Of a DNA stretch of 64,000 nucleotides, positions 48,801-57,719 are shown piece by piece (position 1 is the first letter of the stretch; each line of letters begins with the position of its first letter). Both the position numbers and the translations under genes were made by a program. A model generated the notes under the pieces. It was not told the DNA's origin. It made no database searches and saw only the letters and a list, made by a program, of their open reading frames with translations. This stretch comes from Symsagittifera roscoffensis (lineage: Eukaryota > Xenacoelomorpha > Acoela > Convolutidae). The DNA lies in contig NC_087064.1 of the NCBI RefSeq assembly GCF_963678635.1, forward strand, positions 1,673,926 through 1,737,925, given 5' to 3'.

Positions 48801-50338
48801 GACTCGTTAAACTGCAGTTGGAACATTCAGGTCTCTGCCTTGAGACGAGTAGTCTGTATGTTCATCAATTAATCATTCAGGAGCATGCTGCAAACTCGAT
48901 GAGTCATCACCACCACCAAGCAGTCAAACGACCCAGAAGTGTTTCCTCGTCACACGGTGCTAACTCCCCCTCCCTCCCAATAGCAGCACACTTCGCTCCC
49001 AATGCAAATAATATCCCCCCCGCGAATGGAAACGACAACCAAGGGGAAGCGCTAGGCGTGACTGCTCAGTCGAGAGTGACGGAGCCCATTTCGATATCCT
49101 GTTCGCCAGCCTACAACCCAACAATCTACCCACTTGCTTGTTCCCCTTCGCCTACGAGAGTTTCGCAGTCTAATTCAAAGGTGCGCGAGGGCGGACTAGT
49201 TCAGTTGAATTTTCTTGAATAATCAACCAATTTTTGGATTCAAGTTTTAAATGGTACTTGTGGAATTTGTGGTCTTAGTTTATAAAAAGGTGAATGTTTT
49301 TTGGCTCGTCAGTTTGATAGTTTATTTGTTTTAAGCAATGCTATTCGCCGTCACTTCAGATGCCATTGAATTGGAGTGCATCTTGTCCCAGTCCTACGCA
49401 GAGGAAAATCTTGTGAGTGCAAACCAGTCCTCCCTTTTTATTCAGACAGACTTTTCGCTATCATTTAATTGAACTCCAGCCAAACAGTCATTTGTGACCT
49501 CGTTGCTTCGTTTAATACTAATCACAGTTTTCATCGAAACTTCGCTCAGCCTAATAAATCGGTCGATATGTTATTCATTCCGAAAATGTTGATAAAATGA
49601 CTAATGCTCATTGTTCAATGGCAGTGGTGGCAACAATTAGTGCCTTTGAGACGTGAAGTAACCGCGAATTGGGATGAAATTCAGATGACCGCGTTATATC
49701 GTTTTTCGCTTGGTAATATCCTTCGGAACATCTTGCTGGGAACTCTCTAAAGAGTGTTTACATGTAACTACAAATAAAACAAGATAAATCTTTACATGTA
49801 TCAGGCTAGGATATTTATCATTGAAATTGCCAGAGACAATTTTGCGAAAGTGGGTAACATTTTTATATGTTTTAGCCGTCGGAGTCAAAGTCCAGTGACT
49901 AATTTGGTGCGGCCTGGTATTCTGGGCAATCCTCTGAACTTGAAGCGCCGCCCAGCAGACTTAGACTCCCTGGAGCACACGCCGTGCAAGCGACCCGCCC
50001 CTGACAACACCCCTCCTCCTCCGCCCCCACCCCCCTTCTTCTCAGCAGTCTCCTCTACCTCAGCCGCCTCACATTCTCTCGCTCACTCATTCAACGTGCC
50101 AAATTTGCTGTCACAAAGTCATGACGTCATCACCGCTTCTCCGGCCTCGACGCCCAGTTCGCCGCCCCCTTTTGGCTCGCCAGTTAGATGCGTGACTCCG
50201 TCTTATCTCTCGCCGCTGATAAGCGAACGGGATAAGCTTCACCATGTCTCGCATTCGGCAGCCACGGTTGAAAGTCCACTCAGTGAAGAACCGAAAGTGG
50301 TAAACTTAGAATGCACTCACATCGCAGATCGTAATTAG
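42537..50338 (+). CDS. PABIR1-like: FAM122/PABIR-family PP2A-B55 inhibitor (7 exons, 673 aa)
   Basis: Exons: 42537-42851, 42982-43532, 43621-43789, 43973-44119, 48881-49180, 49336-49412, 49876-50338. Every intron is GT-AG and all phases match, giving 673 codons. PABIR1-3 (FAM122A-C) are disordered nuclear proteins that bind and inhibit protein phosphatase 2A containing B55. The diagnostic core is SRIDQIKIEE (residues 355-364) followed by an acidic helix ending SSWEDLCLS (386-394), which matches the two inhibitory helices of the family. Also seen are a 14-3-3-type RSSSLP (276-281), CSPSPTR, QCYSPSLQ (495-502) and RRSQSPVTNLVRPGILG (521-537). These are followed by a bipartite basic nuclear signal and eight prolines (566-573). 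The ATG has A at -3. The vertebrate members are under 300 aa; the extra length is mainly the N-terminal ~250 residues. The match to FAM122 is strong; only the start exon is uncertain. Confidence 0.9.
42982..43532 (+). CDS. PABIR-like gene, exon 2
   Basis: Residues 106-289 (the last codon is split). Acceptor TTTTAG|GAGGCC, donor ACTAG|GTAAGT. The N-terminal part is acidic (PDFDFDDSSD). It ends in GRSSSLPLSL, which aligns with the RRSNSAPLI-type 14-3-3/phosphosite of vertebrate FAM122 proteins. Confidence 0.88.
43621..43789 (+). CDS. PABIR-like gene, exon 3
   Basis: Residues 289-345, rich in Ser and Pro with several SP dipeptides (possible proline-directed kinase sites). Acceptor TTTTCAG|CTTGG, donor AGTAGG|GTCAGT, phase 0 out. 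Both flanking introns are short (88 and 183 bp). Confidence 0.88.
43973..44119 (+). CDS. PABIR-like gene, exon 4 (inhibitory helices)
   Basis: Residues 346-394. This exon alone carries the B55-binding helix (SRIDQIKIEE) and the following helix that in PABIR1 blocks the PP2A catalytic subunit. It ends exactly after WEDLCLS. Acceptor ATTTCAG|TGTTCT, donor TTGTCG|GTTAGA. If the following intron is retained, translation stops after five more residues. Confidence 0.92.
44220..44790 (+). repeat. MITE-like fragments in intron 4
   Basis: 44240-44380 shares an ATCTATTGATCCAGTTTT head and a CAAGCGAAGGGTAGTGT block with 45650-45700. 44590-44780 is the right half of the M1 MITE-like family (see 48302), ending GCGTTCATGACTC then TTGGCTATGTT. 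Confidence 0.55.
45143..45315 (+). repeat. M1 MITE-like copy, short
   Basis: Begins GTGTCAATGAGCGTAGTGAA and ends GTTCATCGACACTTTTCC. The ends are imperfect inverted complements that share a GTGTC variant not present in other copies. It also carries the ACTTATATAGACC block seen in the full copy as ACTCTTATATAGGTC. Confidence 0.55.
46375..46690 (+). repeat. M1 MITE-like copy (5' truncated)
   Basis: Collinear with 48437-48770: ACGTAAATAGCACTCTCCAA, then ATTTCTAGTTTCGAAAGTGG, then TGATCCAGTTTTCTCAA, ending ACTCTTTTCC and TTGGCTATGTT. The left inverted terminus is missing. Confidence 0.6.
48302..48746 (+). mobile_element. M1 MITE-like element, full copy
   Basis: The left end TTAAGAGTAATGAACG and the right end CGTTCATTACTCTTTT are inverted complements over about 14 bp. 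The interior is about 440 bp, AT-rich and non-coding. It lies in intron 4, 134 bp before exon 5. Related copies at 44.6, 45.1, 46.4, 50.4 and 52.1 kb make this a local family. Confidence 0.65.
48881..49180 (+). CDS. PABIR-like gene, exon 5
   Basis: Residues 395-494. Acceptor CATTCAG|GAGCAT, donor TCAAAG|GTGCGC. It contains four consecutive histidines (403-406), a KRPRS basic patch, and ends in the conserved SPSPTR region. It follows a 4.76-kb intron full of MITE-like repeats. A decayed terminal motif of the large repeat element lies 30-70 bp before the acceptor. Confidence 0.88.
49336..49412 (+). CDS. PABIR-like gene, exon 6
   Basis: Residues 495-520 (last codon split). It begins QCYSPSLQ, the direct counterpart of the KQCFSPSLQ block of vertebrate FAM122. 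It continues through CPSPTQRKI. Acceptor TTTTAAG|CAATGC, donor CTT|GTGAGT. Confidence 0.88.
49876..50338 (+). CDS. PABIR-like gene, exon 7 with stop
   Basis: Residues 520-673 and a TAG stop. Acceptor TTTTAG|CCGTCG. RRSQSPVTNLVRPGILG aligns with the most conserved C-terminal block of the family. LKRRPADLDSLEHTPCKRP is the bipartite nuclear signal. Then come eight prolines and a Ser/Pro-rich tail not obviously shared with vertebrates. G+C is higher here than anywhere else in the region. Confidence 0.92.
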
Positions 50339-50373
50339 AAACTTAAGTTTGAAGTATTTTAAAAGTAGCAAAA

Positions 50374-50379
50374 AATAAA
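50374..50379 (+). promoter_or_regulatory. Polyadenylation signal AATAAA of the PABIR-like gene
   Basis: Canonical AATAAA 36 bp after the TAG stop, giving a very short 3' UTR if used. The next repeat (MITE-like, from about 50400) begins immediately downstream. Confidence 0.55.
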
Positions 50380-50399
50380 AATCAATTCGGCGCTTCGGA

Positions 50400-50812
50400 G
50401 TCGATGACCGTAGTTCAGAATCTTATATAGGTCGTGATGATTTTTGTCTTCATTTTTTTGCGATTTGACTCATTTCCATCTTTAGAAGGAAGGCGAATTC
50501 CACTGTCGAACAGCAAATTTGTAAAATTCACGAGAAACTTGATCAACTTCTAACTTCAAAAATGGAATTTAATTATCAGATATCCCAGCGAAATGAAAAA
50601 TTTTACCTACTCATCCAGGTTTCTCAAATTGGGTTAGATTTATCTAAAAAGTTCCGGTCATAAATAGTTCTAGAAATTCTAGGAGCTTCAAGGTCATATA
50701 TTTTTTTTCTTGGGATATCGAAAAATGAATTTAAAAAAATAGTATTTTTTTCCTGTTAATTGCGTTCATAGACTCTTTTCCATCTGTCTGTTGGCAATGT
50801 TTAATTTTAATA
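50400..50812 (+). repeat. M1 MITE-like copy downstream of the PABIR-like gene
   Basis: Starts near GATGACCGTAGTTCAGAATC then TTATATAGGTCGTGATG, and ends GCGTTCATAGACTCTTTTCC then TTGGCAATGTTT. It lies just past the AATAAA. Confidence 0.6.
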
Positions 50813-52082
50813 TTTAAAAATACTGCTTGGAAATTATGGTATTATGGAAATCATTCAAACTGAGCTCTTTGTCGTGGCATGTTCTGGTTATTTATTGCAA
50901 TGATGTAGGCAGAGTAGTTTCCTTTTTTCTATAGAAATAGATGAATATTTGTTGTAGATCAAATAAACATTTTTTGTTATAATAGTATAACTAGCATTCA
51001 GTGCCACCTGATGTATTGACCTAGTAGATCGATTTGATATTGACGAGTCAGCTGTGCTTCTTAAATTCAGTAATAGTTGCAAATTCACGTGCTTTCAACT
51101 TCGAGTGTTTGATTTGGTAAGCGTCCATTTCAATCATACCAACGAAGTTTTACCTGCTTGATTGTCTAAATGATTTTCACTTTTCATGGTGCTGTTTTGT
51201 GAGTATTGTTAATTTCAGTTAGATTTATGTTTTATAAATGCAAATTTAATTAACGACCTTTTTTCGAAGGCGGTTTAAAAGTGAACTTAGATGCTAGTCG
51301 GTTCGTTTAGAACAAGTGTCTCGAATGCCTGTCATAACGTCGGTCAAATTTGTTTTCCGAGCTCTTAATCATCTTAAGAATTTCATGTGGCCAAAAATGC
51401 CAATTTTTTAAGGTATTGGGACAGAAAAAGCGCTTTTCCATTTCAGTTTGTGTCTTGGCGCCTGCATAAAAAAAATTAGTGTCCAAAGTTATATCCCGAA
51501 ATATTAACAAAGGTAATTTTTTGGGCAACAAAGGTATCAAATTCCTCAGAGTGGCGGGAATGGTATGCTGGCTACGACTTGGGTGGAACAGAGTGGTGGA
51601 CGCCCATGAATAGCCAAAAAATATAAGATGGAGACTAAATATAGCGAAGAATGTAACCGGATCGAAGGAAGCTGTTCACCACTTATTGCCAATACTTGGT
51701 GTTTATTTTTAAAGGTGAATTGTGGCTTTCGGGAAAGGATATGTTTTTCACAAGCGAGGTAGTCCAACTCACTACTAAAAGTGCTAATTTGGTGGCCATT
51801 TTGCTGCTAGTGTTTCTTTTAGATGAACGTCAGTGGCACAGTTGTCTAGGACTGGTTCGACACGCGAGGAGGATTGTTATTTTCATGTTTTCATTCATTT
51901 TAAGCCCTTTTTAAAGCTACTTAGCGTTTTGTAGTTAAATTTACTTGTTAAATTATATCAGCAAATCTTTACAACCCATCTGATAAACAGCTAAAAAGCT
52001 TGTAGAATGTTTTTTACCTGTTTTTTTTAAATTTTTATTGATGCTTGCGGTTTGCATGGGTTATCAAAGGAATATAGACTTT
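50813..52082. other. Intergenic, no recognised gene
   Basis: Open frames of 60-77 codons occur on both strands at 50888, 51307, 51546 and 51696 but show no motif or splice partner. Base composition is uniform and AT-rich. Confidence 0.4.
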
Positions 52083-52262
52083 TTAAGAGTAATGAACGTT
52101 GTGAGTACTTTTATATAAGTCTTGCTGATTTTTTTATTTTTTTTTTCCGGGAAAAAGTTTTCTCAATTTGGGTTAGTTTTAACATAAAAGTGCCCAAGAT
52201 TTCTGAAAAACAAATCGGCTTTTTTGTCGGTTCCTTTACTCCAACTGTCAATTGGCTATGTT
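52083..52262 (+). repeat. M1 MITE-like copy, internally deleted
   Basis: Left terminus TTAAGAGTAATGAACGTTGT, right part GGTTCCTTTACTCC and TTGGCTATGTT, but only about 180 bp long. It retains the TTATATAAGTCTTG and TTCTCAATTTGGGTTAG blocks. Confidence 0.6.
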
Positions 52263-52783
52263 CTGGGTTAACAACTTTTTAAACGAAATAACTCGAGTCG
52301 TTTGTGACGCTGATGACATGCTCAATGTTTCGAGACTTTAAATTTCACTACTGGCTAGTTTTGGGTTGAAAACCTATTCAACAAAAAACTTGAATCATTT
52401 GTAATGCTGCTGTGCTGCTTACAGGCTCAATTTTTTGAGAATTCAAATTAGTAACTGCTGGTTAATGCGATTTCTAGAGTTCTAACCATAGTATGCATAT
52501 TTATTGAATTGCGATATCATTTTATGCTGATAATTTTATGGTATAATCGATAACAATTTGGCACCAAGTTTTGGAATATTCTAAATCAACAAGGACTTCA
52601 TCTAAAAACGCAACCCCTCCAACCAGTGACTCCACATACCCCTTCCTTTACCCCCCCCCCCCGTTAGCCCCAGAGGCAAATCAAATCTCGGTTTGTCAGT
52701 AACGTGTGTTAAGTAAAAGGCAACTATTAAATTTTGAATATACTGCACTGTGTTTGAAATTTTCAGATAAATTTACAAAAAAA

Positions 52784-52850
52784 TTGGATTATAATCCATT
52801 TTACTTGATAATCCATTATAATTGATCATAATCAATTAAAATGGATTTTT
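52784..52850. repeat. AT-rich nested inverted repeat
   Basis: Contains the perfect palindrome GGATTATAATCC and an outer pair AATCCATT / AATGGATT enclosing ATTGATCATAATCAAT. A cruciform-prone stretch. A 12-C homopolymer lies just upstream at 52651-52662. Confidence 0.6.
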
Positions 52851-53009
52851 TTATTTCACAAAAATTAAATTATAATACAATTTTTCAATCGATTATCTTG
52901 GAATTTCTTAGAGAATGACAATGAAAATCCAATATAATCGATTATTATCTATGAAACTCCAGAACGGATTCTTCAATAGTGACATCATTTGCAGTCCTCT
53001 CTGCTACTC

Positions 53010-53337
53010 CTTGAGCGTCATGCACTTTTCATCGTATACTGTTTCTGATGCAAGTGAAGCGAAGATCAGTTATCCACACAGTATCTCTTGCCGCTTCCAG
53101 GAGGTATCCTAGTTCTTTCACAATCCTCCAATGTCTCGAGTTGAGCTTCTGCAGATTTCTTGAGCGTCATGCACTTGAGCGTCATGCACTTTTCATCGTA
53201 TACTGTTTCTGATGCAAGTGAAGCGAAGATCAGTTATCCACACAGTATCTCTTGCCGCTTCCAGGAGGTATCCTAGTTCTTTCACAATCCTCCAATGTCT
53301 CGAGTTGAGCTTCTGCAGATTTCGTTTCTAACAAACT
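53010..53337 (+). repeat. 164-bp tandem duplication
   Basis: 53010-53173 is repeated at 53174-53337 almost without change; for example, CATCGTATACTGTTTCTGAT occurs at 53030 and 53194. A nested short repeat CTTGAGCGTCATGCA sits at the junction. It looks like a recent slippage or unequal-exchange event. Confidence 0.85.
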
Positions 53338-53744
53338 GATAATCTGAATTTTAGAATTTTATCAATCTTGATCTGATCAAACATGTCTATGCCACTTCTT
53401 GAGCGCGATGTTGGTTCCATGTTAAATATGTCGTATCGCAAGTGGTGCGAAACTCAGCCCGCCTTTTTGTTTTGGACTATCATAATTTGCAGAAAAATAT
53501 ATGGTATCTTATCTTCTTAAATATTAAATGAAAGGCGGAATGCGCTATGGACGCAATGTTTAACTGAACACAATGCTTAAGAATTATTAGGAGACAATGT
53601 TTAAAAGGCTATCCAGCGTAACGTTTAAGAGCGATTCAGAGCAACTATCAGAGGTAGATGAACTCGATCCAACTTTAAGGCTAGATAGTACGTGCCTAAT
53701 TTTAGTCCAAAATGTTGCGTTTTGGATTCATTTCAGTCTGAAAC

Positions 53745-54070
53745 GAATCACCTACAAACAGAAACCTCCATGCGAAGAAAGAAACTTTTTGCGAACTGAT
53801 TCGGTCTATGAAATAAATGGAATAATTTCAAGTTTCATAGCATGAAAACCTTGCTTAGAAGAACTGAAACTTTTCGCGAACCGATTCAGTCCAAGAAATA
53901 ACTTCGAAATATTTCAAAGTTTCATAGCTAGCTTCAAAAAACTTCATTAGTTTCTTTGAAGCTAGCTATGAAACGTTACAATATTTTCATTTATTTCACA
54001 GACCGAAACGGTTCGCAAAAAGTCATAGACTGAATGGCGAACCGATTCAGTCTATGAAATAACTTGTTAC
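53745..54070. repeat. Outlying cluster of the ~80-bp repeat, with strand switch
   Basis: Copies of the unit carrying GCGAACCGATTCAGTC and TATGAAATAACTTG, the same family as 56870-59340. At 53920-53974 a hairpin with 20-bp arms (GTTTCATAGCTAGCTTCAAA and its complement) marks a switch in unit orientation. Confidence 0.7.
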
Positions 54071-54189
54071 ACCGAAGACTTTAGTCAAGGTGTTATGGTA
54101 TCGTGTAACGGGTTTTTTTTTTAATGTTGTCTGTTGTCAAGTGTCGACAAATAACGTCCACAGTTATCAGTTATCATGTGGGCTGGACT

Positions 54190-54835
54190 ATATCGCGCTA
54201 TGTCACGTGATTGCGTATGTTTGTTTCTTTATTTGTTCATCTTTATTTATTTAATTATCTGTTCTTCTATTTATTTAATTATGTTTAGTTTGCTTATATT
54301 TATTTATAATTTATGTATTACATATTTATTTTTGTTTATTTTTATCACGTGTTTTGTTTATTTATTTAATTATTCTTTCTTTCATTTAGTTTTGCTTTTA
54401 TTATTTCTGCGTGTGTATTTATTTAATTTATTTATTTTCATTTATTTATATTATGGGTCTGTTTGTTTGGTTATTTGTTCATATATATTTTTTCATGTCT
54501 ATTTAATTATTTGTACATTTCACTTTTGCTTTTATTTATTTATTTATTTATTTATTTATGTAATTATTTATGTATTTATTTATTTATTTATTTATGTATT
54601 GATTTATTTTTTTATTGCTTATTTATTTATCAGGTGTGTTTTGTTTATTCGTTGATATTTATTGCTATATTTATTTAATTATTTTCTTTCATTTAGTTTT
54701 GCTTTTATTTATTATTCATGTATGTATTTATTTATTCATTTATTTATTTATGTTTATTTATTTTTGGTTTGTTCGTTCATTTGTTGGTTTGTTCGTTCAT
54801 TTATTTATTTATTTAGTTAGCGTCTTTGTTGTTTG
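54190..54835 (+). repeat. TTTA-rich low-complexity tract
   Basis: About 640 bp of degenerate (TTTA)n with interruptions. Open frames of up to 159 codons here encode only Y/I/L/F-rich sequence produced by the repeat. They should not be annotated as membrane proteins. Confidence 0.9.
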
Positions 54836-55185
54836 ATTGTGAAATTTGATGTTTTACTTCTTAGCTATGTAGTTAAAAGCAAAAAATGATTTTCAATTTA
54901 TTGTTGTTTAGGATATTTTCAGAAAGATCTGTATATCACCAATTAACGTACAACGATTTACAGGGAACGCTGCCAACGAGATTTGTCCACTTGCTTTTGG
55001 GTTGCAGCTACATCAAAAATGATTTTAAATTATTTATCTTAAAGATTTATCTATAGTTATATCTGTCCGGTAATTAATTTTCAAATTTGCTTTTGTATTT
55101 CTCAAAAAAGAATTTGTTGGAGCGTGGACTCAATAACGTAAAGCAAAATGTTAAATTTTATGTTACTTCTATTTTCAGTCATGTA

Positions 55186-55769
55186 ATGGAGCCATTTCGA
55201 CCCAAGGGCATTGCAAATGATGACAACAGTTGCTATCTCAATTCTGTTCTTCAGCTTTTGTTGTCAAGCGCTTGCATCAGAGATCGGCTCAGTAGACTTA
55301 CTGAATTTGACCATGGTGGCGTGTTAATTTCAACTGTGAAAGAGATATTTTGTCAAATGCTGTCCACAGAAAACTTTTCATCAATGCGTCTACTTCCAAA
55401 GTTAAAATTCGCCAGCATCTTGATTTGAATTACAGCTTCTCATATACCTATGGACATCAGCACGATGCTTCCGAGGTACTACTGTCAATTATCAATGCAT
55501 TTAAATCTGAGGGCCAATGGAATTTCTTTGAAATATCGTATTCAGATAATTTCACGTGTTGTCTGTGTAATGTGTCATGGAGAAGACCTGAAACTACTTC
55601 TGCGTTAGTTTTAAGTCCTCCACGCAATGGTCAACTTCTGCAGGAGCTTGTGGTCAATCACTTCGCCAACCAAGCCGTTAATGTAGCATGTCCAAATTCC
55701 ACGTGTATCTCAGAAAGGGCAAAACAACTAAAGAACCAACCCATATTGCAAATACTGTTATTTTGCTGA
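55186..55769 (+). CDS. Ubiquitin-specific protease, N-terminal half (incomplete)
   Basis: USPs are cysteine proteases that remove ubiquitin from proteins. From the ATG the protein shows the Cys box KGIANDDNSCYLNSVLQ with predicted nucleophile Cys16. Further on it has GHQHDASEVL (the QQDA-type box) and zinc-ribbon-like cysteines (CCLC and CPNSTC). The two boxes lie in different frames. Removal of a 35-nt GT-AG intron (55401-55435, AAA|GTTAAA...TTACAG|C) joins them in frame; a plain frameshift is the alternative. A possible second intron, 55757-55810, would give QPILQILRRF, which fits the USP L..RF motif. No His box was found before the tandem repeats begin, so this is a truncated gene or a pseudogene, or its 3' exons lie elsewhere. 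The only gene within 4 kb. Confidence 0.7.
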
Positions 55770-55879
55770 TTGCGCGTTACATGTTTGTCGCTGGCCGATT
55801 GAAACGACAGGAGGCGTTTTGCTACACATACAAACACAATCTTTTGTATTTTATTATAGCTATAGAAATTGATCTACAA

Positions 55880-56785
55880 TGCGTAAGTACGACATTTAGT
55901 TCTACGATTGTTATTTCAGGTCCTTTGTCAATATTTCAGGCTCTTTGTCAATATAGCAAAATTTTGGTGTATATATGTGTTAGTAATATTTTTATCTCTA
56001 CAACGTTTATTCAGGCACTTTGTCGATATAGCAAAATATTGGTGTATACATGTGTTAGTACGATTTTAGCTCTAGAATTGTTATTTCAGGCTCTTCGTCA
56101 ATATAGCAATATTTTAGCGTATACATGTGTTAGTACCATTTTTAGTTCTCGAACTGTTATTTTATGATCTATGTCAAAATATCAAAATTTTAGTGTATAC
56201 ATGTGTTATTACGATTTTTAGTTCTCGAACTGTTATTTCATGATCTTTGTCAATATATCAAAATTTTATTGTATACATGTGTTAGTACCATTTTTAGTTC
56301 TCGAACTGTTATTCCATGATCTTTGTCAATAAAGCAAAATTTTGGTGTATACATGTGTTAGTACGATTTTTAGCTCTAGAACTGTTATTCCATGATCTTT
56401 GTCAATATAGCAAAAATTTGACGTATACATGTGTTAGTACGATTTTTAGCTCTCGAACTGTTATTTCATGATCTTTGCCAATATAGAAAAATTTTGGTGT
56501 ATACATGTGTTCGTACGATTTTTAGCTGACGAACTGTTATTTCAGGCTCTTTGTCAATATAGTAAAATTTTGGTGTATACATGTGTTAGTACGATTTTTA
56601 GTTCTAGAAGTGTTATTTTATGATCTTCGTTGATATATCAAAAATTTAACCTATACATGTGTTAGTACGATTTTTAGTTCTAGAACTGTTATTTCAGGCT
56701 CTTTCTCGATATAGCAAAATTTTGGTGTATACATGTAATAGTACGATTTTTTGTTCTAGAAGTGTTATTCAATTATTAGTTGTTC
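55880..56785 (+). repeat. ~76-bp tandem repeat array
   Basis: About 11 copies. GTATACATGTGTTAGTACGA recurs near 56044, 56119, 56194, 56271, 56347, 56423, 56499, 56575, 56652 and 56728. Each unit also carries TTCTAGAACTGTTATT and TTTGTCAATATAGC. The array starts directly after the protease frame. Confidence 0.9.
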
Positions 56786-56869
56786 AAGTTGTTTGGTTTT
56801 TGCTTCAGTTTCTATGCCTTCGGTGTATTGCGCGTAGCGCCTATGTTAATAGATTAAAAATTTATGGCT

Positions 56870-57170
56870 TTAAAAGCTTGCTCAGAAAAACTTGAACTTT
56901 TCGTGAACCAATTCAGTCTATGAAAAAACTTGAAATAATTCAAAGTTTCATAGCTTTGAAGCTTGCTTAGAAAAACTGAAAACTTGAGTTTTCAGTTTTT
57001 CAAAGCGTCATAGTTTGAATAGCTTGCTTAAAAACACTTAAACTTTTCCGAACCGATTCAGTCTATGAAATAACGTTTTCAGTTTTTCAAAGTTTCATAG
57101 CTTGACTAGCTTCAAACAACTTAAGCTTTTTGCGAAACGATTCAGTCCATGAAAAATTTGTAATAATTTG
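56870..57170 (+). repeat. ~80-bp repeat array, first block
   Basis: Diverged copies of a unit with AGCTTGCTTAGAAAAACTT, GAACCGATTCAGTCTATGAA and CAAAGTTTCATAGCTT. The same family as 53745-54070 and 57720-59340. Confidence 0.8.
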
Positions 57171-57719
57171 GTAAGGTTTCAGTGTGATGGTAAGAAAAAC
57201 GTGGAAATGTCTATTTTTTCGCAAAAATTTCGGCGCGCGTTACCTAATGGGTAAATATTTTTGGTGTAATACGTGGGAATAGATATTCCAGTGTATTCAG
57301 ATTGGTCATAGTTTCAGATGGTAAGATGGTAAATTTCAGAAAAACATCCGAAATTTTTGGTGCTCGATTTTGCCGATACTTGCGTTTCTTAGCTAACTTC
57401 TACGATTTGTGATATGTAAGGACTTTCTTGTCGTACAAAATTTTGGTATGGTAAGTTTCAGAAGGTAAGTTTCAGAAAATGTTTTGAAAAATTTTCAAGT
57501 TTTACTTGCAAATACATTTTTAACTTGAAAAAACATTTTTATATTAAAAAATCGAAAAAAAAAATTTGGATGGTAAGTTTCAGATGGTAAATTTCCACAA
57601 AAATTAAGTTTCGATTTAGAGTATGGGATCATAAACTAATATATCACAGAATATTTTTTTTCTCGAAAGAATCTTTCAAATTCTTATTTCATCTTATTTA
57701 TATTCCCTCAGGTTAAATC
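57171..57719 (+). repeat. Short GGTAAGTTTCAG-type repeats
   Basis: Interrupts the 80-bp array. GGTAAGTTTCAGA or GGTAAATTTC recurs at about 57325, 57447, 57462, 57572 and 57586, spaced irregularly. No gene seen. Confidence 0.6.

Noticed and set aside
54176..54836. Long hydrophobic frames resembling a multi-pass membrane protein
   Set aside because: Produced by degenerate TTTA repeats; composition is almost entirely Y, I, L and F with no variation expected of a real protein.
55880..56785. Regularly spaced repeats that could suggest a CRISPR array
   Set aside because: Units are continuous tandem copies with no unique spacers, in a eukaryotic context.
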